Origin: XYD2-FULL-39-9 sp964561035
Lineage (GTDB): Bacteria; Patescibacteriota; Patescibacteriia; Magasanikbacterales; GWA2-37-8
Direction of reading: 5' to 3'
NCBI GenBank assembly: GCA_964561035.1
Contig: CAZLNR010000022.1
Coordinates: 1 to 10,646 of the forward strand
Length of the DNA: 10,646 nucleotides
Every line of letters starts with the position of its first letter. Within the stretch, counting starts at the first letter, position 1. The notes under the pieces are model-generated. The model was not told the DNA's origin. It saw only the letters and a list, made by a program, of their open reading frames with translations, and searched no databases. Positions 1-7,000 of the stretch are shown here, piece by piece. The position numbers and the translations under genes were made by a program.

Positions 1-400
1 AACTCGCGTGTAGATAACTGTGACTAAACCGTCTACATACTTAGTGTCTCTTGGTGTGTCCTAAGCCAATAAAAGAGGACGAAAATTGGCTTAGCGAGCC
101 GAGGTAACTTCGTGGTGCGATAATCGGCATTACCGCCTCACTACACTCAATGAATGACACCGTGGTTCGGTTATTGAGTATTGCCGATACGATGCCTCAA
201 ATCACGAAGGATTTGAGATAACCAGCATGGTTCTTAGGCCATTACTGGAGCAAAGTTGGTGCTGAAAGCGTTAGCTACAGCAGACTTTACTTTTGATAAC
301 AAGTTTGCACTTATTATGTTGCTCCGTGTGATTTACGAGGAAAAGAGCTTCCTCGGTATGCAAGTGTAGCCAGAAGCTCCTATCGAAGCCCGGCACCCCC
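1..400 (-). ncRNA. ssrA: tmRNA (transfer-messenger RNA), 3' end cut by window edge
   Basis: This RNA rescues stalled ribosomes together with SmpB: its tRNA-like part enters the A site and its internal frame adds a degradation tag. Read on the minus strand, the 5' end GGGGGUGCCGGGCUUCGAUA (400 to 381) matches the acceptor strand and D-loop-like start of tmRNAs. Pseudoknot 1 is clear: stem CGAGGAA/TTCCTCG (355-349 with 342-336), with loop GCTC (348-345) pairing with GAGC (324-321). The tag frame follows. After its stop there are hairpins, including TCAAATC/GATTTGA. A last pseudoknot has stem AAGCCAAT/ATTGGCTT (92-85 with 70-63) and GTCCT/AGGAC (80-76 with 62-58). The visible 3' part ends in CGCGAGTT, consistent with the T-stem and the first bases of the TTC loop. 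The rest of the T-arm, the acceptor 3' strand and the terminator lie outside. The gene starts 7 nt after smpB, so the two are probably co-transcribed. Confidence 0.94.
234..308 (-). other. tmRNA proteolysis-tag reading frame (24 codons plus stop)
   Basis: The resume codon is most likely GCA at 308-306, 12 nt after pseudoknot 1 and preceded by AAGU. The frame begins Ala-Asn, as in many known tags, and ends TAA at 236-234. It encodes 24 residues starting ANLLSKVKSAV and ending STNFAPVMA. The other two frames from the same place give only about 7-12 codons and end in poor degron-like sequence. The tag is longer than the common 8-15 residues. Its last residues (Pro-Val-Met-Ala) are hydrophobic and end in Ala but lack the usual Leu-Ala-Ala or Val-Ala-Ala. 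The exact first residue is inferred from position and analogy. Confidence 0.75.
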
Positions 401-407
401 GTGACCA

Positions 408-848
408 TTAGTTTTTCATTGCTCTGCCTAGTTCTCGTTTAAGCTCTCGTTTTTTGACAGACTCTCGTTTGTCATAGAGCTTTTTTCCGCGAGCGATAGC
501 CAGTTCAACTTTCACTAATCGTCCCTTAGTATACACATGCAAAGGCATAATTGTCAAGCCCTTTTCTTTGGATTTTTCCTGTAAATAAGCGATTTGTTTT
601 TTATGAAGGAGAATTTCTCGCGATCTGGTAGGGTCGTAGGTTGGCAGAGGACCAGCTGCCTTATACTTGTTAATATGCATGTTGAGTATGTAAGCTCTGT
701 TGTTGTGAAAGGTGATATAGGATCCTTTTAGGTTAATTTGGCCTGTTTTTGCCGATTTTACCTCTTGGCCAGTCAATACCAAGCCAGCCTCCATTTTTTC
801 AAGGATTTCATATTCAAAAAATGCTTTTTTATTTTCAGCAAGACTCAT
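408..848 (-). CDS. smpB: SsrA-binding protein SmpB
   Basis: SmpB binds the tRNA-like domain of tmRNA and mimics the missing anticodon stem in the ribosomal decoding centre during trans-translation. The 146-residue product is near the usual length (about 150-160) and shows the family pattern throughout. Near the N-terminus are NKKAFFEYEILEKMEAGLVL and GQEVKSAKTGQINLKGSY, the OB-fold strands that contact tmRNA. Mid-protein there is YDPTRSREILLHKKQI. The basic C-terminal tail KLYDKRESVKKRELKRE inserts into the mRNA channel. The ATG at 848 gives the normal N-terminus. No Shine-Dalgarno is visible upstream (AATATTAAAAATAAAT before ATG), and the predicted transcription start is only 4-5 nt away. 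ssrA follows after 7 nt in the same direction. Confidence 0.97.
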   Translation of the reverse strand: MSLAENKKAFFEYEILEKMEAGLVLTGQEVKSAKTGQINLKGSYITFHNNRAYILNMHINKYKAAGPLPTYDPTRSREILLHKKQIAYLQEKSKEKGLTIMPLHVYTKGRLVKVELAIARGKKLYDKRESVKKRELKRELGRAMKN

Positions 849-859
849 ATTTATTTTTA

Positions 860-888
860 ATATTAGCAGAAATTTTGATTATTGACAA
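860..888 (-). promoter_or_regulatory. Promoter of smpB-ssrA
   Basis: On the minus strand, TTGTCA (888-883) and TAATAT (865-860) are separated by exactly 17 bp, one mismatch from each sigma-70 consensus hexamer. The expected start near 853 leaves about 4-5 nt before the smpB ATG, implying a nearly leaderless mRNA. Confidence 0.65.
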
Positions 889-912
889 ACAGGACGATGT
901 TTTAGGTGTAGT

Positions 913-941
913 TTGCTTTTTCTTGTTTTTTAGGATAAAAT
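913..941 (+). promoter_or_regulatory. Candidate promoter of the six-gene operon
   Basis: TTGCTT (913-918) and TAAAAT (936-941) are separated by 17 bp, with an expected start near 948, about 20 nt before the ATG at 968. A second possible -10, TATATT (951-956), would give a nearly leaderless transcript but has no well-spaced -35. The site is divergent from the smpB promoter, with 24 bp between the two -35 hexamers. The assignment is weak because the whole intergenic stretch is A+T-rich. Confidence 0.45.
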
Positions 942-967
942 AACAAAAAATATATTCAAAAACAGTT

Positions 968-1759
968 ATGCTAAAATCTATTTCATTTCATCCCAAACTG
1001 GCAGCCGTCATTGATGTTTTGGTAAACGGAGCTATGTTGTTTGCGTTCGGTAGGTTAAGCGCCTGGTGGATGGTCTGGGTGTGGCTTAGCATACGCATAG
1101 CCGTTTGGGCTTCACTGCTCTGGTCTGTGTATTATGCGAAAGAGATGAGCCGCCTTAAACATCTTATTTCTTTGAGCGCAATGCTGGTCGGTATAACTCT
1201 GTTTCTATTATTTATAGAATGGAGATTTGCCTGGTATGCTTGCGCGATTCTTTTTTCTTTCTTTTCTTTTTTCAGTTTTTGGCTGCTGCCGGCTTCCGAT
1301 CTTGGGTTATCGGTGTTTGTCAAACCGCATTTGCGCTGGCGTTTTGTAATGTCAATTATTGGCCTTGCTGGAATTTTTCAAGGCGTTCAAGCTATTATTT
1401 TATTGCAAATTTTACCCAATATCCATCAGTTAATATGGCTATCTGTGTCATCAGTTTGCGCGGCATTGTTTGCAGGGTGGTGGTGGTGGGAGTATAATCC
1501 GATGGTCGGAAAAAAAATATGGCTTTCAGTGGCGCTTTGGTTTGTGTTAATTTTCGAGTTAGTGTGGGTGGTAAATTTGCTACCGCTTGGCTATCTAACC
1601 GGAAGTTTAGCGCTGATATGGGTTTGGTATGTGCTTTGGCTCTTATTTAGATTTAATCTAACGCCAGAAGGCGTTCATTGGAGAAAACAAATTGTATTTT
1701 TAAGCAGTAATGCATTTTTATTTATATTATTTTTATTTTTTATTTCGTTGTGGAAATAA
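968..1759 (+). CDS. Tryptophan-rich polytopic membrane protein of unknown function
   Basis: The family of this 263-residue integral membrane protein is not recognised. Hydrophobic stretches at about 10-28, 32-54, 66-83, 86-107, 125-147, 152-171, 183-208, 213-231 and 245-262 suggest eight or nine membrane segments with short loops. It holds 23 tryptophans (almost 9%), including a WWWW run around residues 173-176, and a Phe-rich FSFFSFFSFW stretch near 95-105. No enzyme motif, signal peptidase site or nucleotide-binding motif is seen. The start is the ATG at 968, since the upstream region is non-coding and A+T-rich. No Shine-Dalgarno precedes it. It is the first gene of the operon, 14 nt before the HtrA-like gene, so a role as membrane partner or anchor of the envelope proteins downstream is plausible but unproven. 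Confidence 0.85.
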   Translation: MLKSISFHPKLAAVIDVLVNGAMLFAFGRLSAWWMVWVWLSIRIAVWASLLWSVYYAKEMSRLKHLISLSAMLVGITLFLLFIEWRFAWYACAILFSFFSFFSFWLLPASDLGLSVFVKPHLRWRFVMSIIGLAGIFQGVQAIILLQILPNIHQLIWLSVSSVCAALFAGWWWWEYNPMVGKKIWLSVALWFVLIFELVWVVNLLPLGYLTGSLALIWVWYVLWLLFRFNLTPEGVHWRKQIVFLSSNAFLFILFLFFISLWK

Positions 1760-1773
1760 AATTTTAACATGTT

Positions 1774-2835
1774 ATGAACCCTCCTCATCTTCCTCCTAAA
1801 AATAATCCAGCTGAATATAATCGCATGTGGTGGCGACTTAAATTATTATTTAGCATTACCGCAATTAGTTTGGTGGTGGGTGCTAGCGGCGCTTCTATTA
1901 TGATTGGTTGGATTTGGCCTCGGTTTGCCGAAGGCGATACATGGATCGCGTCATATACACATCAGGGAATTTCTCGCTCACAATTAGAGCTTCGTGTGCG
2001 AGCTGAAGTCGGGGAGCGTATTTTTGCTTTATATAAAGGCTCTGCCTCGGTGGGTGGTGCTAATTACTTAAATAAAAAAATAGGGGACGGTATTATGTTA
2101 AGCTCTGATGGCTGGCTTGCTTTGTACCAGCCTCATTATGATGGTGTTTATAAAAATATTTTTGTAACAGGTCAGAACGGTAATGTGTATCAAGCGGAAA
2201 ATGCGTTGTGGGATAAATACACCGGCATATTATATATAAAAATTCCAAATGAACAGTTTAAAGTTTTTGGATTTGAAGAAGAAAGTTACAATCCAGATGA
2301 GATTTTTGTGTGGCACAATGATAACTGGTACAGAACACAGGCTTTATATCCAGTGCTTGGATATAAAATGCCCCACATAGACACAGCGCCTATCGTGGCA
2401 TATTCGCTTGATGGTAATTTTGTTTCCGGAAACGCTGCTATTAATAGCCAAGGCAGGTTTGTTGGTTTTGTTTCAGAAAACAATACGCTTATGCCAAGTT
2501 ATTATATCACTAGATTTTTATCAAAAATTTTAAGCGGACAACCTGTGGCGTACCCGTCTTTAGGAGTTGAAGGTTGGTTTAGCGAAGAACAAAACATTTT
2601 TGTATCGGTAGATGGTGAGAATAAGGTCGGTAAGAAGGTGCAAGGATTCTTGGTAACTGGTTCGGTAGCAGCAAGTAGCTTCCGCAAAGGCGATATTCTT
2701 ATTGAGATCAATGGCAAAATTGTTACTCATAATGATTTATGGTATACTATTTCTGATAAAGAAAGCGTGAGCGTGAAAATTCTTCGTAACGGCAAAGAAC
2801 AGACGGTAACTGCTAAAGTACAGCTTGTAAAATAA
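1774..2835 (+). CDS. Membrane-anchored HtrA-like (S1C) trypsin-fold protein with PDZ domain, catalytic site eroded
   Basis: The 353-residue protein has a short Pro-rich cytoplasmic N-terminus, one membrane segment (about 24-48), an extracytoplasmic trypsin-like domain (about 70-255) and a PDZ domain (about 262-351). The fold is recognisable from IMLSSDGWLAL (107-117), which matches the ISSDGYIxT strand before the catalytic His of HtrA, and from ILYIKI (152-157), which matches the strand after the catalytic Asp. SGNAAINSQGRFVGF (218-232) matches the GNSGGPLxNxxGxVxGI block. The PDZ domain shows VQGFLVTGSVAASSFRKGD followed by ILIEINGKIV. Catalytic positions are degraded: the expected Asp is Gly151, the expected His position is Pro120 (His121 is one residue off), and the residues before Ser218 are Phe-Val instead of Gly-Asn or Gly-Asp. 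Ser218 itself seems kept. Active HtrA proteins degrade or chaperone misfolded envelope proteins. This one may act as a binding scaffold. The PDZ may bind C-termini of neighbours. Confidence 0.88.
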   Translation: MNPPHLPPKNNPAEYNRMWWRLKLLFSITAISLVVGASGASIMIGWIWPRFAEGDTWIASYTHQGISRSQLELRVRAEVGERIFALYKGSASVGGANYLNKKIGDGIMLSSDGWLALYQPHYDGVYKNIFVTGQNGNVYQAENALWDKYTGILYIKIPNEQFKVFGFEEESYNPDEIFVWHNDNWYRTQALYPVLGYKMPHIDTAPIVAYSLDGNFVSGNAAINSQGRFVGFVSENNTLMPSYYITRFLSKILSGQPVAYPSLGVEGWFSEEQNIFVSVDGENKVGKKVQGFLVTGSVAASSFRKGDILIEINGKIVTHNDLWYTISDKESVSVKILRNGKEQTVTAKVQLVK

Positions 2836-2848
2836 TCTTTAGATTATT
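2831..2848. repeat. Small A+T-rich inverted repeat at gene end
   Basis: AATAATC (2831-2837) and GATTATT (2842-2848) form a 7-bp stem with a TTTA loop, overlapping the TAA stop of the HtrA-like gene and lying just before the Wzz-like gene. No U-tract follows directly, so it is not a convincing terminator. In such A+T-rich sequence it may be chance, or it may act in mRNA processing. Confidence 0.35.
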
Positions 2849-2860
2849 AAACTTTTGCGT

Positions 2861-3472
2861 ATGTTACATGTGTTGAAAAAACATCTTGCATTGCTAATTG
2901 TATGGGGTTTGGTTTTTAGTTTATTATCAACCATAACCTCTGTTTTTTTTCCAAAACAATATAGTGCCACCAGTCAGGTTTTAATTATTTCTCGCGATAA
3001 AGGCGGGGCAGATCCATATACTCAGGCTCGTTCAGCCGAAAAAATCGGCGCCAATTTAGCGCAGGTAATCAATACAACCGATTTTTATAACAAAGTAATT
3101 TTGGGGGCTTCGGAACCGTTTGATAAAACACCGTGGACCAGTCTTACAGATCGCCAGCGCCGTAAAAAGTGGGCGAAAGATGTCCAGGCAAGCATGTTGT
3201 ATGGCGTTAGTATAATGAATGTAAAAATTTATAGTTATAACCAAGCTGAAGCCGTTCGTTTGTCCAAAGCTGTGGCGCAAACTATGGTTTCGCAAGGGTG
3301 GGAGTATTTAGGCGGAGATGTGGCCATTAAACTCATTAGCGAGCCGTTAGTTTCTCGCTGGCCAGTGCGGCCTAACTTGGCAGTAAATGCTGGAATTGGT
3401 TTTGCGGCCGGGTTTTTATTGTCTGCGTTATGGGTGTTGCGATATAAAAAACATAGTTTATTTGGAAATTAA
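2861..3472 (+). CDS. Wzz-like chain-length determinant family membrane protein
   Basis: This 203-residue protein has the layout of the Wzz/YveK-type polysaccharide co-polymerases: a short basic N-terminus, TM1 at about 7-28, an extracytoplasmic domain and TM2 at about 172-193 with a short basic tail (RYKKHSLFGN). After TM1 comes FPKQYSATSQVLI, the typical start of the Wzz domain. Before TM2 is SRWPVRPN, the proline-rich motif that precedes the second membrane helix in the family. The helical middle (about 90-150) fits the family. There is no C-terminal BY-kinase domain, and no glycosyltransferase, flippase or polymerase gene lies nearby. It may therefore serve another envelope assembly, or act on a polysaccharide made elsewhere. 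ATG at 2861 is chosen over the in-frame TTG at 2855, which adds only two residues. No Shine-Dalgarno is present. The gap to the previous gene is 25 nt. Confidence 0.82.
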   Translation: MLHVLKKHLALLIVWGLVFSLLSTITSVFFPKQYSATSQVLIISRDKGGADPYTQARSAEKIGANLAQVINTTDFYNKVILGASEPFDKTPWTSLTDRQRRKKWAKDVQASMLYGVSIMNVKIYSYNQAEAVRLSKAVAQTMVSQGWEYLGGDVAIKLISEPLVSRWPVRPNLAVNAGIGFAAGFLLSALWVLRYKKHSLFGN

Positions 3473-3494
3473 TTTTTTCTAACTAATGCTTTAT

Positions 3495-3821
3495 ATGACT
3501 AATCAATTTGATTTTTTAGAATCATTTATCCACGGAGTGTTAGATGAAGCTGGTTTTGAAAGCTTGTCCGAAGAAACCAGATCTCAGTTTGTGCCCATGT
3601 TTGTTGCCGAAGCAGAACGCCGGCTTGGCATGGCGCTTTTACCATTGCTTTCAGAAAGTCAAGCTAAGCAGCTGGTGGAACTCGCTGATGAAAACGGTTC
3701 TGCTGAAGAGTTGGCTGCTTTTTGGCAAACCAGCATTCCAGATTTTGAACGAGTAGTCCAGCAAACACTGTCTGCATTTGCTCAAGAATTTAAGAAGACA
3801 TTGGCCGGTATTGCCAAATAA
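3495..3821 (+). CDS. Small acidic helical protein, possibly DUF5663-like
   Basis: This is a cytosolic helical protein of 108 residues (111 if the ATG at 3486 is used). The ATG at 3495 gives MTNQFDFLESFIHGVLDEAG and avoids an unexplained MLY extension. No ribosome-binding site decides between them. The sequence is acidic and predicted all-helical, with no membrane segment, signal peptide or cysteine. The pattern of an N-terminal FLxxxIxxxLxEAGF segment, then SLSEETRSQFVPMFVAEAERRLG, then SESQAKQLVELAD resembles small DUF5663-type proteins common in candidate-phyla genomes. This family suggestion comes from memory and is tentative. It lies 22 nt after the Wzz-like gene and 6 nt before the next gene, so it is translated from the operon mRNA, perhaps as a partner of the giant protein. 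Confidence 0.75.
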   Translation: MTNQFDFLESFIHGVLDEAGFESLSEETRSQFVPMFVAEAERRLGMALLPLLSESQAKQLVELADENGSAEELAAFWQTSIPDFERVVQQTLSAFAQEFKKTLAGIAK

Positions 3822-3827
3822 TTTTTT

Positions 3828-4037
3828 ATGGGAGGATTGTTTCCACAATCAGAGTTAGAAGATAGACAGAAAAAAGCGCAACAAAAATTGCTTCAGCTTA
3901 AAGAAGCCTATAATAATTTTATTTATTTTTGGAATCAGATGGAACAAGAAGAAAAGGCGTTGCTTAAAGATGTATACGAGCATATAGATAAAGAAAAGTT
4001 AAAATCGGTTTTAAAAAATATTGAACAACATAACTAA
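3828..4037 (+). CDS. Small coiled-coil protein of unknown function
   Basis: The product is 69 residues and not recognised. After MGGLFPQSELEDR it is almost entirely charged helix with heptad-like spacing of Leu, Ile, Tyr and Phe (KAQQKLLQLKEAYNNFIYFW, then EKALLKDVYEHIDKEKLKSVLKNIEQ), so a short coiled coil or helical hairpin is likely. It lacks signal peptide and cysteine. It starts 6 nt after the upstream stop and ends 8 nt before the giant gene, which itself has a long helical region. An adaptor binding that region is a reasonable guess. No Shine-Dalgarno precedes the ATG. A GGGAGG lies just inside the gene (3830-3835) and cannot serve this start. Confidence 0.75.
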   Translation: MGGLFPQSELEDRQKKAQQKLLQLKEAYNNFIYFWNQMEQEEKALLKDVYEHIDKEKLKSVLKNIEQHN

Positions 4038-4045
4038 ATAATTGT

Positions 4046-7000
4046 ATGCTTAGAGAGCATGTTTCCAACTCTGATTTTAAAGGCGCAGAAATCGGTAAAT
4101 ATAAAAAAGGTAAGCGAGTGGTCGTTAATATTGAGGGTGAGTGGCAAGTGCGAGAGCTGTCTGCGTCTGCGGCTGTTGAAAAAGGCAAATTAAAATTGAC
4201 TCTTGATAAAGGTCAAGAGCTTTTTGTAGATACTCCTCCGAGAATTGTAAAATTTTCTAAACTGGACACTCTAACTGATGGTCAAAAAGGCGGAGATTTT
4301 GTTATTCATGGCGCGTTTGCTGCTCAAGATGGCCGTTTAGAATATAACCTCACAACACCTGATGGCAAGATGTACAAAGGCGTACCGGAAGAATTTTTGG
4401 ATGTCTGGTCCAAAACTGTGGCTATGGAAGCTGAGGTTGAAGATTTAGAAAATAATATACAAGCATTAGGGGTAAAAGCGCAAAAAGATTTGCATGAAAA
4501 AATAAGTAAATTAAAAACTGCCTTGATGGGTACTTTTGAAAATTTACCCAAAGATTTTAAGGCAATGACAAAATCTGGAAAGAAAGATGTTGCGAGTGCA
4601 GTCAAAAAAATTAAATCTCTGCACGCCGAGGCCGCCCGGCATATTGATGATTTGAGATTAAAAATAGACGAAGCTAAAGTTAATGGTGCCGGTAAAAAAT
4701 CAAAAATCGAGCATGCAGAGACTGATGCAGACAAGCAAACTAGAAAAGCGCAGGAAGAAGGATCTGCAGCATTTAAAACAAAAAAAGCAAAATCAGTGAA
4801 AGATTTCATGGGAAAACGGCTGGAACAGGACAAGGAAGAGGCGTTAGCAGATAAAAAAAAATCCATCCGTAATGAGTATGAAGATAGATTGACTGAGTGG
4901 GAAAATCAAAAGAGAGCTATGGCTCGCCCTGAGCCAAAACAGCCAAACTATAAAGCTATCCAACTTGATGCGGTTGAAGAAAATACAATTAGGCAAGATT
5001 ATGATAAACGTCTTGAGCAGTTGCCAGAAAAAATATTGCATGAAAACGCAATGAGTATTAATAGTTCTCTTGAAAATGAGTTTAATAGTCGGCGTACGCA
5101 GAAGCTTGATGAAGCCCTTGATGCGAAAAGAAAAAACACCAAAGATCCTAAGGCTACTCTGAATAAGCGCGAGATGATGGTGGTTGAGAAAGATTTGCGC
5201 ACCACATTGATTGGAGAGGCGGTAGCAGATTTTTCAGAATTGAGTGCCGCGTTAGAGCAAAAAAGAAAAGCAATGGCTGCAAAAGAAGCAGATCCGAAAG
5301 CTGCCGGGGTTGATCCAAAGACAGGCGATTATCTAGCTACTCGGCAAGAAGAAATCAACGCTCGTTTGTATGATGTTTTTATAAAAGAAAGAATTAAGCA
5401 GTATGATATTGCTAAAAAAGATTTAGAAAGAGAAGAAAGAGAAGAGATATCTAAAGCCTTAGAAAATAAAAAGGAAGAAGCATATAAAAAGTTTTTAGCA
5501 GACAGCGCCGAGTGGGATATAGAAAAAAGCAAGCTTAAGAAGCGGCCTGACGAGCCTGTGGAAAGCAGTATTGTGTTAACAAAAGACGAAGAAAAACAAG
5601 TGGCTGCAAAATCGAAATTTGAGTCCATTAAATATTTGGTTGATCAAAATGCAGACCTTAAGTTTAGTTTGGCTAAAAAAAGAATGGAGAAAGCAAAAAC
5701 AGATCCAGACAAAGAACATATTGTTAAATTATCAAATGGCAATTTTGATTACGATGATGATAAAAAAGATGAAATAAATGCCGAATTGTTTGATGAGGTT
5801 TTAACCGAATGGGAAAAAGCATATGAATTTAAAGAGAAAGAACATAATGCGGATGCAGAGGTTTTTGATTTTACAAGTGAAATGAATAAAATAAATGCTG
5901 TTGCGCTGGACTGCGAACAGTCTATTCCACAAACAAACGGAGTGCCGGATAAACCATATCAGGGAGTATATAAGGAACTGTTAAAAAATAAAAAAGATTT
6001 TGCCAGCACTTTGGCAGCGTTAGGCAGTGTTGATGCTGCCAAGAAAGCAGGTCTTATTGGCATGTCGGATGGGCAAGAAGAGTTGTATAAGGCGCGCGAG
6101 CGAGAGGTAGAAAAAATTAATAAAATTATAGATGAACTTACTCAGCAGATAGAAAAAATAAAAATCATCGAAAGCTTTGGAGAGAAATTTGAACAAACAG
6201 AAAAAATGGCGCCAATAGATTTGCGTTCGTCTTTGGTGGAAAGAATTCTAAGCTTAAATATTGATCAGGCAAAAAAAGCCATGAAGGCTTTGTATCGCGG
6301 CGATGCAACCGAAGAGTTTAAAAAGTTAATCGGCGATGTGCCGCCAGCCAATATTTCCGAAATGGAATTGCGCAAGGCAGGTATCAAAGATTGGGCAGAT
6401 TTTAAAGAGCTGTGGGATACAAAATTGGCCAAAGAAGTAGCGGCAAGCATGGAAGAATTGGCTAAACAGAGAATTTTACAAAAAGTGGCCGAAGCTATGG
6501 ATAGCCTAAGTGGTGTTTGGGAAAAAATTAAAGCAATAAAAGGGCAAATGACACTTCGGGCTGGTTTAAGCGCTTTGCTTGTGGGTGGATCGGCAATGAC
6601 GGCCCGAACAATGCTCGGTAGTTTTTCTGAAATCTTGCACAGCGCGGCGGTGATGGCTGGTGGTGCAGCCGGTGGTGCGGGGAAATGGTTGGTAGGAAGC
6701 AAGCTTTTTGGTAAAGACAGCGCCTGGGGAAAAGATAGTGCAAAAGCTATACAAAAATTACAAGCCAAAACAGCGGATGATTTAGCAGATAGTATTGTGG
6801 ATGAAGCTTTTGATTTTGCATCTTTGCTGGTCCAACCGCCATCACAGAAAGGATTTTTTAGAAAAATGTGGTCTTTTATTTCTAAGCCAAGCGAACAGGA
6901 AATTACTAAATCACAGCATAAAAAACACATGCTTGATGGTATGCCAATGATGAGTTCGATAATTGCCGGCACTATCAGAGAAGTAACAGGAGGCAGTTTG

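Noticed and set aside
882..910. TTGACA at 882-887 as plus-strand -35 for the operon
   Set aside because: The hexamer 17 bp downstream is GGTGTA, not a -10. The same bases serve better as the minus-strand TTGTCA.
2855..2860. TTG start for the Wzz-like gene
   Set aside because: It adds only two residues and has no Shine-Dalgarno. The ATG at 2861 is preferred.
3830..3835. GGGAGG as ribosome-binding site for a later start of the 69-residue protein
   Set aside because: The next possible start (TTG at 3837) is almost in contact with it, and there is no better spaced codon. It simply encodes Gly-Gly after the ATG.
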